A stretch of 64,000 nucleotides of DNA from Leptolyngbya sp. FACHB-261 (GTDB lineage Bacteria > Cyanobacteriota > Cyanobacteriia > FACHB-261). The notes beneath the pieces were generated by a model that searched no databases, was not told where the DNA came from, and saw nothing but the letters and a program-made list of their open reading frames with translations. Positions 8,306 to 16,489 of the stretch are shown one piece after another (position 1 is the stretch's first letter; the number at the start of each line of letters is the position of its first letter). Where the stretch lies: the NCBI RefSeq assembly GCF_014696065.1, contig NZ_JACJPL010000018.1, positions 124,001 through 188,000 of the forward strand, written 5' to 3'. A program made the translations under genes and the position numbers.

Positions 8306-8740
8306 ATGAGTTTTGAGAGAAAAACTGTCCTAGTCGTGGAAGACAGATCAGATTTTTCTGGTCTAATTCAGTATGCTTTCCAGGAGATTGACTTAGAAGT
8401 CTCTCTGCAGATAGTTCATGACGGTAAGGAGGCAGTGTATTACCTTCGCGGTCAGCAACCCTATGAGAGTAGGCAGGAATACCCTCTGCCAGCGATGATC
8501 TTAACGAACAAAGACATGCCTGGCATGACAGGGCTTCAGTTAGTAGCTTGGGTAAAGAAGCAGCCTACCCTAAGTCATATCCCTGTGGTTATGATGACGG
8601 CGGCTAGTGAACCAGAGGAGAGGCGCAAAGCTAAAGATTTAGGCATTAGCTTCTACTTCGTTAAACCGGCTGACTTCGATGATCTGGTCAATACCGTAAG
8701 AATGCTGACTTCGGAACTCATCCCAGGAGACCAGCAGTAG
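8306..8740 (+). CDS. Rcp-like receiver-domain protein lacking the phospho-acceptor Asp
   Basis: A 144-residue single-domain response regulator of the Rcp1-like type (usual partner: a phytochrome or hybrid kinase). The acidic pair E12-D13 (VVEDRSD), the switch Thr in PVVMMTAAS and the Lys in FYFVKPAD are present. The phosphorylation site, however, reads PAMILTNKDMPGMTG: the position that should be Asp (four before the Pro) is Asn68. It is therefore probably not phosphorylated and may act as a constitutive or binding-only module. No output domain is attached. Its convergent neighbour is an isolated HisKA protein. Start ATG 8306 is weakly supported by an upstream site. Confidence 0.88.
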   Translation: MSFERKTVLVVEDRSDFSGLIQYAFQEIDLEVSLQIVHDGKEAVYYLRGQQPYESRQEYPLPAMILTNKDMPGMTGLQLVAWVKKQPTLSHIPVVMMTAASEPEERRKAKDLGISFYFVKPADFDDLVNTVRMLTSELIPGDQQ

Positions 8741-8805
8741 TTTAGCCTCTGGTCGCCCCTGGGAGAGAACCGTAGAATCGTTGTGAGGTAAGCGCATTAG
8801 GCTAG

Positions 8806-9135
8806 CTACGGCTGCTCTCTAGAACGCAACTCCTCAACTAATTCCTCGATCGCCAGTGCCTGCAATTTGGCACTGCGCTCGATATTTTCTGCTGCCCGAA
8901 TTGTGCTCCGCTCATCTAAGCGGCGGCTCCGTAGCAGCTGTGCCCAACCTAACATTACGGTTAGTGGCGTCCTGAGTTTGTGGGAAAGCTCAGCTAGAAA
9001 TTCGGCCTGGTTATGAGCTTCCTGCTGCACTTCACAGTTAGTCTGTTCTTCTGGATTAGCTGGACTAGTAGATGTCTTAGAGCTGGCATCAACATCTGGT
9101 GGAGTATTTTCGTTGAGCGGACGCAGCGGTTTCAT
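8806..9135 (-). CDS. Isolated HisKA (dimerisation/phospho-acceptor) domain protein
   Basis: A 109-residue protein holding only the DHp/HisKA part of a histidine kinase. The H-box is FLAELSHKLRTPLTVMLGW with His52, followed by a second helix (RAAENIERSAKLQALAIEELVEELR). The N-terminal 40 residues are polar and probably flexible (Ser/Thr/Pro/Glu). There is no ATPase (N/G box) domain, and only 65 bases separate its stop from the convergent receiver gene, so the domain is not hidden downstream in another frame. It could accept phosphate from another kinase, act as a dimerising decoy, or be a remnant. The clean stop and intact helix pair favour a real small protein. Confidence 0.8.
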   Translation of the reverse strand: MKPLRPLNENTPPDVDASSKTSTSPANPEEQTNCEVQQEAHNQAEFLAELSHKLRTPLTVMLGWAQLLRSRRLDERSTIRAAENIERSAKLQALAIEELVEELRSREQP

Positions 9136-9566
9136 GGCACAGGTTTCTCACAAATTGCTGAAGCTAAAAAAGTATTGATATAGAGACTTTCAGGAAATCA
9201 TAGAAAACCAATTTTTTCCCCTCCCCTAGGCATACCTAACAAAGCACCTAAAGTTAGAGCTATTGACTGAGCTTGATCAATAGTCTCGCAAAGCAACCTC
9301 GGCTGGGCGAGAGCAGTAGGTAGCGTTGCATTACAAGTCCAATAGTAAGTTCAACGCAGTGATAATAGACAGGAGAAGCTGTCAACGCAATAAGACGCAA
9401 TAGAGAAGATGGCAGCGCAAGCTTCTCCTACCCTAAGATTGAAGCCCCTACTTGCCTCTCTCCTAACCCTTATGCCTGGAGAGGCAGACTGACCCAAGGA
9501 CAAGAGCCAAACCAAGTTCTGGCTTTTGGACTCTTTTAGACTAGGTTCAAGCCTGCACGGACGGCA
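9136..9566. other. Spacer with two inverted repeats, likely 3' end of the glycosyltransferase run
   Basis: No supported gene in 430 bases. Two inverted repeats stand out: a 10-bp pair at 9371-9380 and 9420-9429 (AGGAGAAGCT with AGCTTCTCCT), and an 8-bp pair at 9453-9460 and 9479-9486 (TGCCTCTC with GAGAGGCA). They lie downstream of the minus-strand deoC-to-glycosyltransferase run and could end its transcripts. They are also upstream of the HisKA gene. Neither has a clean T-run. Confidence 0.45.
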
Positions 9567-10772
9567 CTACAGTGCTTGCAAGCCCAGCCGGTGGTGCTGC
9601 TGCAGCACCGCATCATAGAGCTTCTCCAGTTGACTGATGTTGCGGCTGAGGGTGTAGCGCTCTAGTACACGATCTCGGGCTTTTTGACCCAGCAAACTGC
9701 TCAGCTCTGGTTGATCTCGGAACAGCGGTAGCAGGGTAGCCAACTGGCTGGTGACTTGGTTGGCCTGCAGGACGACCCCAGCGCCATTGGCTAGTACCTC
9801 CCCATCTGCCCCAACATCAGTGGCAAGACAGGCAGTGCCACAGGCCATTGCTTCTAAAAGCGATAGCGAGAGACCTTCGACCAGCGACGGCAGAATAAAG
9901 GCATCTGCTCCTCGCAAAATCTCAATGCGCCGTTGTTCGTCGGCAATAAAGCCTAACCAGAGAACACCTTGTTCTGGCCCGTAGAAGGGCTTCAGAGTCG
10001 CCACTAGCGGGCCATCCCCCACCATTGCCAACTTGCAGCCATGACCTAGCTTGGCCTGCTTCCAGGCCTTTAGCAGCGCCTCTACATTCTTCTCAGCGGC
10101 AATGCGTCCCTGATAGACAAACAAGCGTTCTGCCTTAAGTTCCTCTTTAATCGATGAGGGACCGGGGGAGTAGCGCTCAGCATCGACGCCGTTGGGAATA
10201 ACTGCAAGGCGGCGCCGGGCAACTCCCAACCTCACCAGCAGCAAGCGCTGCACATCCGAGAAAACAATCGTGCGGTCGTAGTTTGCCAAGAATGGTGCGT
10301 ACAGCTGGTACATCAGCTGTTGCGTGCCCGAGGCTAAGTTGCGCCGTTTGGCATCAAAAGCTGGGTGAAAGGTCGCCACCAATGGCAACCCCAGCTCTTC
10401 ACAGAGCTCAGGCAACAAAAAATCTAGCGGCGATAGAGTCAGTGAGGCATGGATTAGATCAGGCTTGAGTTGCCGCAGCAACTGAGCCAAAACCTTACTC
10501 GCCCGCAGGGAAGGAATGGTGTAAACCTGAGAGCGATACAAAAAAGGCAGCGGAAATTCTGGGCAGTCCGGCCAATCGCCATGCTCATCGTCGGGTGCTG
10601 CCCCCAAACCAAAGGGGCGTAGTAACGGTTCGCCCTCCCGGGCCGCTTGATCCGGGGCAAAGTGTAGAAAGCTAACTCGGTAGCCCCGGTCCAGTAATGC
10701 GTTGGTTACTTCCCGGCTATAGGTGACGTTGCCGCAGAAGGGCGATTTCTTTCCAAGCCAGGCAATATGCAT
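9567..10772 (-). CDS. Glycosyltransferase family 4 (GT-B fold)
   Basis: A 401-residue GT-B glycosyltransferase of the GT4/GT1 type that transfers a sugar from a nucleotide-sugar donor to an unknown acceptor. The N-terminus MHIAWLGKKSPFCGN starts the acceptor domain. The C-terminal donor domain has YQGRIAAEKNV (about 220-230), MVGDGP (250-255) and the EX7E motif E299-GLSLSLL-E307. No membrane helix is present. It is the last gene of a minus-strand run (deoC, recO, MFS, GT), only 12 bases after the MFS gene, so it is likely co-transcribed. The product may be a glycolipid or polysaccharide; the sequence does not tell which. Confidence 0.9.
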   Translation of the reverse strand: MHIAWLGKKSPFCGNVTYSREVTNALLDRGYRVSFLHFAPDQAAREGEPLLRPFGLGAAPDDEHGDWPDCPEFPLPFLYRSQVYTIPSLRASKVLAQLLRQLKPDLIHASLTLSPLDFLLPELCEELGLPLVATFHPAFDAKRRNLASGTQQLMYQLYAPFLANYDRTIVFSDVQRLLLVRLGVARRRLAVIPNGVDAERYSPGPSSIKEELKAERLFVYQGRIAAEKNVEALLKAWKQAKLGHGCKLAMVGDGPLVATLKPFYGPEQGVLWLGFIADEQRRIEILRGADAFILPSLVEGLSLSLLEAMACGTACLATDVGADGEVLANGAGVVLQANQVTSQLATLLPLFRDQPELSSLLGQKARDRVLERYTLSRNISQLEKLYDAVLQQHHRLGLQAL

Positions 10773-10784
10773 TCAAAAACGGCA

Positions 10785-12371
10785 CTAATCCGTCACGAAA
10801 GTTCCTGTCCCGGAAATATACCAGGTCAAGATACCACTCGTGACGACAATCGCCCCTAAGCCCAGAATCACCAAGCGCAGACCAAAGAAGGTTTCAGCAA
10901 CCCCAGCCAGGGCCAGAGGCAGCGACAGAGCAATGTTAATTGCATTATTCTGCAGGCCAAACACCTTGCCACGCATAGCTTCAGGCGTTTCTTCCTGGAT
11001 CAGCGTCTGCATAGGAACACCCACGATTGCCGCACACAAGCCCAGCATTGCAATTAAGCCAAGGGCTGGCCACAGACGTTGGGTCATCAAGGCTAGGCCT
11101 CCCAAGGCTGTTGCCATGCCCAGCGAACCGTAAAGGCTGAGCTGACGCCGGGTGAAGCGTTGACCGAACTGTCCTACAAGAGCAGCACCAATCGCCATAC
11201 CAACGCCGCCTGCTGCCAGGAGGAAACCAAACTGGGAAGATTTGATGTTGGGCATGACCTCCGCCATACGCACCGAGATCACAGCGAGAGCAGCGAAAAT
11301 CGAGAACAAAATCACCAACTGAATCAGAGCAGCCCGCACTCCGCTCTGTGCTCTCAAATAACTCAGACCTTCACGAATATCAGCCCAGATGTGGGGAGTT
11401 GAGGATTGAGAATCAGAATTTTCAGAATTTGCGGATTCATCACCAGGGATGTGTTCTGGAGCATACCCCGCAGCCTGCTCAATCAGAGCCTGTTCCGGTG
11501 TCACAGCCGGGCGCCTAGCCCGTCCCTCCCGTACTTGCATCAAGAGCAAGAGCAGACCGGCCAGGATATAGCTGCCACCAACAACTATTTCTTTACCGGC
11601 TCCCCAGCCACCAAAGAGGGCATCTGCTAGAGCTAGCACCGGCTCACCCACTGCGAAACCAATGATCACCGAAGCCATCATCGTCGTGGTGTAAAGCGAG
11701 TTGGCCGACAGCAGATGACGACGCTCGACAATTAAGGGGATCACTGCCTGCTCGGCAGGGGAAAAAAACTGCGTTAAGGTCGACACGAAAAATGTGATCG
11801 CCAACAGCCCCCAGAAACCCATTGGTAAGCCCCACAGTGGGCTCCAATCCTTACAGAGCCAAAGAAGGGGCGGGACAGCCAGGACCAGGACTCCGCGCAA
11901 AACATTTGAGGCTACCAGGACTGGCTTCTTGGGCCAGCGATCCACAAATACCCCGGCAATAGAGCCAAATAGAATCGCTGGGATCGTGAAGGAAATCATT
12001 ACCGAGGACACCCAGCCACTAATAGTTTGCCCCGCCGTCTGAAACCGGGTAGAGACTAGGGCAATCATTAGAACCAGGTAGACCTTGTCTGCCAGCTGTG
12101 AGAAGACCTGACCGCTCCACAGGGCTAAAAAATCGCGGTTCTTTAGAACAGGTGTAAAGCCCGTCGCCGACACCTCAGGCTCTTGCGATGGGCTGGCTTG
12201 TAGCTCAGCTTCAGCCTCAGCACCAGGCTCCTCCTCATCAAGGACCTCTAGCGCCTGCTCATTCAGGGGACGGGCACCTCCGTGGCGAGGCCATGAAAAC
12301 TCTGAGGGCGGCTCAGCCGTCGCTCTTAGCGCTTCCAGATGGTCGAGGGCGGAGTCAGACAATCGGGTCAT
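10785..12371 (-). CDS. MFS transporter
   Basis: A major facilitator superfamily permease, 528 residues from ATG 12371. A polar acidic N-terminal tail of about 75 residues precedes the first membrane helix. Twelve hydrophobic segments follow. The segment FVDRWPKKPVLVASN matches the loop 2-3 signature of the EntS-like exporter group, and a long cytoplasmic loop lies in the middle (PEHIPGDESANSENSDSQ). An in-frame TTG at 12401 would lengthen it by ten residues and start two bases from the recO stop. The substrate cannot be deduced. It sits between recO and a glycosyltransferase in the same direction. Confidence 0.88.
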   Translation of the reverse strand: MTRLSDSALDHLEALRATAEPPSEFSWPRHGGARPLNEQALEVLDEEEPGAEAEAELQASPSQEPEVSATGFTPVLKNRDFLALWSGQVFSQLADKVYLVLMIALVSTRFQTAGQTISGWVSSVMISFTIPAILFGSIAGVFVDRWPKKPVLVASNVLRGVLVLAVPPLLWLCKDWSPLWGLPMGFWGLLAITFFVSTLTQFFSPAEQAVIPLIVERRHLLSANSLYTTTMMASVIIGFAVGEPVLALADALFGGWGAGKEIVVGGSYILAGLLLLLMQVREGRARRPAVTPEQALIEQAAGYAPEHIPGDESANSENSDSQSSTPHIWADIREGLSYLRAQSGVRAALIQLVILFSIFAALAVISVRMAEVMPNIKSSQFGFLLAAGGVGMAIGAALVGQFGQRFTRRQLSLYGSLGMATALGGLALMTQRLWPALGLIAMLGLCAAIVGVPMQTLIQEETPEAMRGKVFGLQNNAINIALSLPLALAGVAETFFGLRLVILGLGAIVVTSGILTWYISGTGTFVTD

Positions 12372-12403
12372 GGCGTGGCACAGCAGAAAACGACAGACCA
12401 ACC

Positions 12404-13204
12404 TCAGGCGCTTAGAGGAAAACAGCTCTCAATCAGAGCCGCCGAACGGATGGGTTGATCTAGGTGGTATTGGGCGTAGCGACGCAGCAACCGCTCTAAC
12501 ATAGCCCAAGAGGCGGGTTGCCTTTCTCTAGCTAGAGGAACCTCTAGCCCCTGATCGCAAGCTAGATGATCCCCAGCTAAGTGCTGAAAGGCAGCTAGCT
12601 CAGCAGCTCCCAGGTAGGTTTCTACCGCAACTTCCGACAAACGGGCAGGGCTGACAATACCACCCGCGCCCAAACTGAAGCCAACTCGCCAGTCTGGCTC
12701 ACTGAAATTTGGCAACAGAGCTTGCTGAGAGACTGCACAAGCGTGCACTTGAGGCGCAAGACCCGCTAGGGCCAGGAGGTGAAAACTACCTTGGACCAGG
12801 TTAGCCAAAACAGCCTGGGAGTCTGATACCTCTAACCGGCTCAAGTGAGCCGTGAGCAGCATGAACAGTTCTTCTTGGGGCTGATCGGTCAAGGCTTGCA
12901 ACAGTGCTAGCTCTGCCAAGTATTGAGCAGCAGTCAGCTTACCCAAGTCTTGACTGAGCCCCGTATAGGACTCTAAAGTCTCAGCCTGACTAATTTTGTC
13001 TAGAGTGCGGCCTCGGCTTAACAGTAGGTCATTAACAATGAACAAGCCCGAGCGCCCACCAAGTTTGGAGCCGTGCTTACGGGCGCCCGGAGCTACAACC
13101 CGAATTAGCCCCACTTCACGGGTCAGAACCGTCAACAGGCGATCAGCTTCGCCCAGTGCCATGCCTCGAAGGTTAATGCCAACGGCTCGATAGGTACGAC
13201 TCAT
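12404..13204 (-). CDS. recO: DNA repair protein RecO
   Basis: A 266-residue RecO, the mediator that loads RecA with RecR in gap repair. The N-terminal OB fold is typical ([36 protein letters not shown]), then a helical domain ([15 protein letters not shown]). The zinc-binding cysteines of many RecO proteins are largely missing in the middle ([14 protein letters not shown]), as in other cyanobacterial members. The start ATG overlaps the deoC stop by four bases (ATGA), which suggests translational coupling. Confidence 0.93.
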   Translation of the reverse strand: MSRTYRAVGINLRGMALGEADRLLTVLTREVGLIRVVAPGARKHGSKLGGRSGLFIVNDLLLSRGRTLDKISQAETLESYTGLSQDLGKLTAAQYLAELALLQALTDQPQEELFMLLTAHLSRLEVSDSQAVLANLVQGSFHLLALAGLAPQVHACAVSQQALLPNFSEPDWRVGFSLGAGGIVSPARLSEVAVETYLGAAELAAFQHLAGDHLACDQGLEVPLARERQPASWAMLERLLRRYAQYHLDQPIRSAALIESCFPLSA

Positions 13205-13932
13205 GAGGGCTCTTCTGAAAGGGCGCGTGCAGAGGCGCTGCGGCTAAGGGCTTCCCTCTGGTTCAATAACTCCAGGCTACGGGAGGTGCCTAAGCGAGTT
13301 GCCCCTGCGCCAATTAAGGCTAATGCCTGCTCAGCGGTCTTAATGCCACCTGAGGCTTTGATCCCGATCCGTCCTCGGGTAACCTCTCGTAGCAGTCTGA
13401 CATCTTCGACTGTAGCGCCCCCGGCCCAGCCCGTATTGGTTTTGAGGAAAGCGACGCCAGCATCCAGACAGATTTCCGCAGCCACCCGTTTTTCTTCAGG
13501 CTCTAACAGGTTGGTTTCCAGAATCGCCTTGACTGTCTGGCCGGTCGCTTCACAAATTGACGCTAGCTCTCGGTGTACGGCATCAGTCTGGCCTTGTTTC
13601 AGCCAGCTTAGGTTGATCACGACATCCAGTTCAGTAGCCCCGTTTTCAACTGCTTCCTGGGCCTCATAAAGCTTGACTGCCGAAGTGCTGGCACCACTAG
13701 GGAAACCAATGACAGTGCACACTTTTGGCCGCTTTTGATTGAGCAATTCAGCACAAAGCCGCACGTAGCTAGGAAACACACAAACCGCTGCAAACCGGTA
13801 ACGATCGGCCTGTTCACACCAAGCCCGCACCTGATCTGGTGTGGCAGTTGCACTCAGCAGTGTGTGGTCGATAAAAGGAGCCAGATCGACGTCTGGGTTA
13901 GTGCCTGATTCGAAGGTCGGTGGCACGAGCAA
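13201..13932 (-). CDS. deoC: Deoxyribose-phosphate aldolase
   Basis: A 243-residue class I aldolase that splits 2-deoxyribose-5-phosphate into acetaldehyde and glyceraldehyde-3-phosphate. Active-site residues are visible: Asp103 in [10 protein letters not shown], the Schiff-base Lys164 in FLKTNTGW and Lys192 in [10 protein letters not shown]. The N-terminus [15 protein letters not shown] and the CVFPSYV segment also match. It is the first gene of the minus-strand run with recO, an MFS permease and a glycosyltransferase. The length is a little above the usual ~220 residues because of tails at both ends. Confidence 0.95.
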   Translation of the reverse strand: MLVPPTFESGTNPDVDLAPFIDHTLLSATATPDQVRAWCEQADRYRFAAVCVFPSYVRLCAELLNQKRPKVCTVIGFPSGASTSAVKLYEAQEAVENGATELDVVINLSWLKQGQTDAVHRELASICEATGQTVKAILETNLLEPEEKRVAAEICLDAGVAFLKTNTGWAGGATVEDVRLLREVTRGRIGIKASGGIKTAEQALALIGAGATRLGTSRSLELLNQREALSRSASARALSEEPS

Positions 13933-14069
13933 TCCCCACTCTCACTAGCAAAAGGTCGGCTTCTCCCTTTTTACCAGAACTGACCAAGGGTTTCCCGTCC
14001 TCTATAAGGGAGAAACTAAGACCTGGCGCCTTAACTTATAGATCTTTAGAGCAAGGCAGATAGAAAAGC

Positions 14070-14294
14070 TTATGAGAGTTTGCGCAACTCGCGACAGCTA
14101 GCTGCGATTGGACGAGCTTCACCGTCGATCTGCACAATCACGCCACCAAAGCGCACGAGTTCCAGCACCGTTGCCATTTTGCCCACGAGATGACGCCCAA
14201 ACTTGCGGTCAGGTTCGCCAGGCGGTGGAGGGCTAGGGTCGATGAACTGTACACGGTCGCCAACCGCGATAGTCATCCGAAACCGAGTGGGCAT
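14070..14294 (-). CDS. Small unknown protein, SH3-like
   Basis: A 74-residue protein. It contains the pattern VGDRVQFID, a Pro-rich turn, then HLVGKMATVLELVRFGGVIVQIDG, which reads as the alternating short beta-strands of an SH3-type barrel as in several small cyanobacterial photosynthesis or redox subunits. It is not NdhO or the FTR variable chain as far as I can compare from memory. The most likely start is ATG 14294; ATG 14276 (MTIAVGDRV) is an alternative. No signal peptide is seen. Confidence 0.65.
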   Translation of the reverse strand: MPTRFRMTIAVGDRVQFIDPSPPPPGEPDRKFGRHLVGKMATVLELVRFGGVIVQIDGEARPIAASCRELRKLS

Positions 14295-14470
14295 TGGTTT
14301 GGCCTATTGGTGTCTCTTAGGTCTGTCTTGGTGGGTTATCGAGGGCACGCCTGATACAGGCCCTTACAGGGGCAAGTATGCATCAACTAACGGGAAATAA
14401 CGGGCAGAAAAAATACACTTTCAAGGTCATTCAAGACTCAATGAAGGACATAGCTCCAGGGAAGGTGGCT

Positions 14471-14773
14471 CTAATGAGCAAACTTGCGAATTTGATACTC
14501 CCGGCTCTCTGCAATTGGAATTAGCAAATCTCCCATGCGTCGGTCTAGAGCGTCGAGTTCGCTCTGAGGAATTGTCTTCCACTGTTCTCGGGTCTCCCAA
14601 CGAGTGACGGCGACTACATCTGTGGATTGATTCGGGTCAATCCAGATCTCTTTGCCCAGAAACCCAGGGAACTTTTGCAGGCCTGCCGTCCACACTTCTG
14701 CATCCCGTTGAATAAATGCTTCCCGCTGTTCGGGACGCATCCTGAACCTTAACCACTCAATGACCATGCCCAA
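14471..14773 (-). CDS. TIGR03792 family protein (ABM-like fold)
   Basis: A 100-residue protein of the dimeric alpha/beta-barrel type. It opens with MVIEWLRFRMRPEQREAFI and continues with KFPGFLGKEIWID, DVVAVTRWETREQWK and a C-terminal helix. This matches the cyanobacterial family TIGR03792, which resembles antibiotic-biosynthesis-monooxygenase domains. Function is unknown. The start can be ATG 14773 or ATG 14767 (third residue). It stands alone. Confidence 0.8.
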   Translation of the reverse strand: MGMVIEWLRFRMRPEQREAFIQRDAEVWTAGLQKFPGFLGKEIWIDPNQSTDVVAVTRWETREQWKTIPQSELDALDRRMGDLLIPIAESREYQIRKFAH

Positions 14774-14884
14774 CGACCATACAAATCAGAACTACAACGA
14801 ATGACAACTTCTTCAGAATGTACAGCCTGGGGCAGTTAAACCTTGCCTTTAGCCTAATTGCTTGGTCGCCTGGTAGCGTCTACC

Positions 14885-15880
14885 TCAAGAGCCACCCCCG
14901 GGCTCAAAGCGCACCGCTAGCATCACTCGGCAGTCCCGCGCGATCCCACCACTCAAGGCAGGACTGAACTGCCAAGTTGCGATGGTGCTTCGGGCAGCCT
15001 CATCGAGTTCGGCATAGCCACTGCTTTGAAGCACGCTGACGTTGACCACGCGACCGGTTTGATCAAGCTCTACCATCAATTCAGTGCGTCCTCTCTGACC
15101 CAAGCGCAAAGCCTCGGCGGGGTAGGGTGGCAGAGGCTGATTCGGCTGAACGGTAGGGGGCACCTCAGGCACATCCCGCAGTTCTGGAGACACAAACTCC
15201 AAGGTGCCGGTCAGGGATTGGTTAGGGTCGGAGGCCACCGGCTCCGTCGTAGCTCCTGCCTCCGGTAGCGGTTGAGCTTCGGGGTTCTGAGCTGGATCAG
15301 GCTGAGTGGGAAGCGGTTCAGCCGCAACCGGCAAATCAGCAGGTGATTCGCTGGTTGACGCAGCAGGCGGGGCCGGAGCTGAAGCAGCAGGGCTGGAGGG
15401 AGCTCCACTCACTTCTGCGGCAGTTGCAGCAGGCCTACCTGCTTGGGATGCAACGGGACTAGACAGGGCTGGCTGAGGCTGCGTTGTCACTTGAGGTTGG
15501 GTCAGGGGGTCAGGAGGGCGAGTGGGAGTTGTGGCCCCTTGCAGGGGCTCTGAGCCAGAGGCCGCTGAGTTAAGCGGAGCAGAGCTAGCTCCCGAACTGT
15601 CAGCGGTGCCTGTACTGCCTGTGTCGGGCGAATCTGAGCCTGAGCTGGCACTAGCCCCTGAGTTGGCCTCAGCACTAGCCCCCGTACTGCTGAACGCTGC
15701 TGTTGGTCCCACATCAACCAGCTCTATAGCTATCGGTTCTGAGGGGGCTGGCTGAGCAACTGAAACTAAGGTTTGAGGGAAGCTCAAAGCCAGAGTTGCA
15801 TGGGCTGCTAAGGAACCGGTTAGTACCAGTCCCCATAGTTCCGGCGGATCAGTGTGCCGTCTGAGAGTCATGTCCAACAC
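14885..15880 (-). CDS. TonB-family energy-transducer-like protein
   Basis: A 331-residue protein with the TonB layout. A short cytoplasmic N-terminus and one membrane helix (about 16-40, WGLVLTGSLAAHATLALSF) are followed by a long Ser/Ala/Pro/Thr-rich periplasmic linker (about 50-240). The C-terminal TonB domain is about 245-331 (PPYPAEALRLGQRGRTELMV, GRVVNVSVLQSSGYAELDEA, ATWQFSPAL). TonB passes membrane energy to outer-membrane receptors. No exbB, exbD or receptor gene lies nearby. The linker is long and lacks the usual Lys/Glu-Pro repeats. Some TonB C-terminal proteins are not true transducers. Confidence 0.85.
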   Translation of the reverse strand: MLDMTLRRHTDPPELWGLVLTGSLAAHATLALSFPQTLVSVAQPAPSEPIAIELVDVGPTAAFSSTGASAEANSGASASSGSDSPDTGSTGTADSSGASSAPLNSAASGSEPLQGATTPTRPPDPLTQPQVTTQPQPALSSPVASQAGRPAATAAEVSGAPSSPAASAPAPPAASTSESPADLPVAAEPLPTQPDPAQNPEAQPLPEAGATTEPVASDPNQSLTGTLEFVSPELRDVPEVPPTVQPNQPLPPYPAEALRLGQRGRTELMVELDQTGRVVNVSVLQSSGYAELDEAARSTIATWQFSPALSGGIARDCRVMLAVRFEPGGGS

Positions 15881-16041
15881 AAATCTGTGAACAGGTAATG
15901 CACCAGTTGAGCATTGCTACTTTTGTGGTACTCCGTTGTGAATGACTTGGCATCCGTTTAAATTTCTAAATTAACTTTGTTGATCTTTAAGCAGCTTGCA
16001 GTGGTTAACGATGACAGCGCACCCTAACAGGCAGGATTCCC

Positions 16042-16446
16042 GTGCGCAAAGCTAAAGGCAGGGGAATACTGAACGACATGCAGGTTCATGACGGAATTTC
16101 TCAAGCTGTGGCAGAAGAGTTTCCTGGCACAGCGCCAGTGCTGAGTTTTTTTAACCGGCACTACGAATGTCACGTGCGGCAGACTATCAATGGCCTGCCC
16201 CAAGTTGCAGTCTGCCTAGAAAGTCAAGAACTGCCTTTACTGCTTATACAGCTCCTAAAGCGCCAAGGCTTGCCTCGCCTGCCGCTCGAGGTCGAAGTTT
16301 TAATGCAGCCCAGCGATTACGGTGGCTGGCAGCTCTTGGTTTCTACGGCACGACGTTATAACCTGCTTTATCAGGTGGATGTACCAGGAGATCTCCTGGT
16401 ACTAGAGGCACCAGAGCCGCAAATGTTGCTGACCTATCTGAACTAG
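16042..16446 (+). CDS. Hypothetical protein, start uncertain
   Basis: A 134-residue protein of unknown family, divergent from the TonB-like gene. It seems to be one small globular domain with beta-strands (HYECHVRQTINGLPQVAVCL, LPLEVEVLMQPSDYGGWQLL, NLLYQVDVPGDLLVLEAP). GTG 16042 has AGGA five bases upstream; ATG 16078 (residue 13) has AGGGG at a poorer distance of 13 bases. I kept the GTG. There is no signal peptide or membrane helix. It ends 43 bases before the repeat-rich membrane protein and may be co-transcribed with it. Confidence 0.65.
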   Translation: MRKAKGRGILNDMQVHDGISQAVAEEFPGTAPVLSFFNRHYECHVRQTINGLPQVAVCLESQELPLLLIQLLKRQGLPRLPLEVEVLMQPSDYGGWQLLVSTARRYNLLYQVDVPGDLLVLEAPEPQMLLTYLN

Positions 16447-16489
16447 AGCCAATCTAGGGGACGTACAAACCCAGGCTTAGGCCAGCCGG

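Noticed and set aside
9500-9535. Hairpin near the end of the glycosyltransferase as a terminator
   Set aside because: The pairing (AAGAGTCCAAA with TTTGGCTCTT) has a bulge and no T-run; the repeats further along are better candidates.
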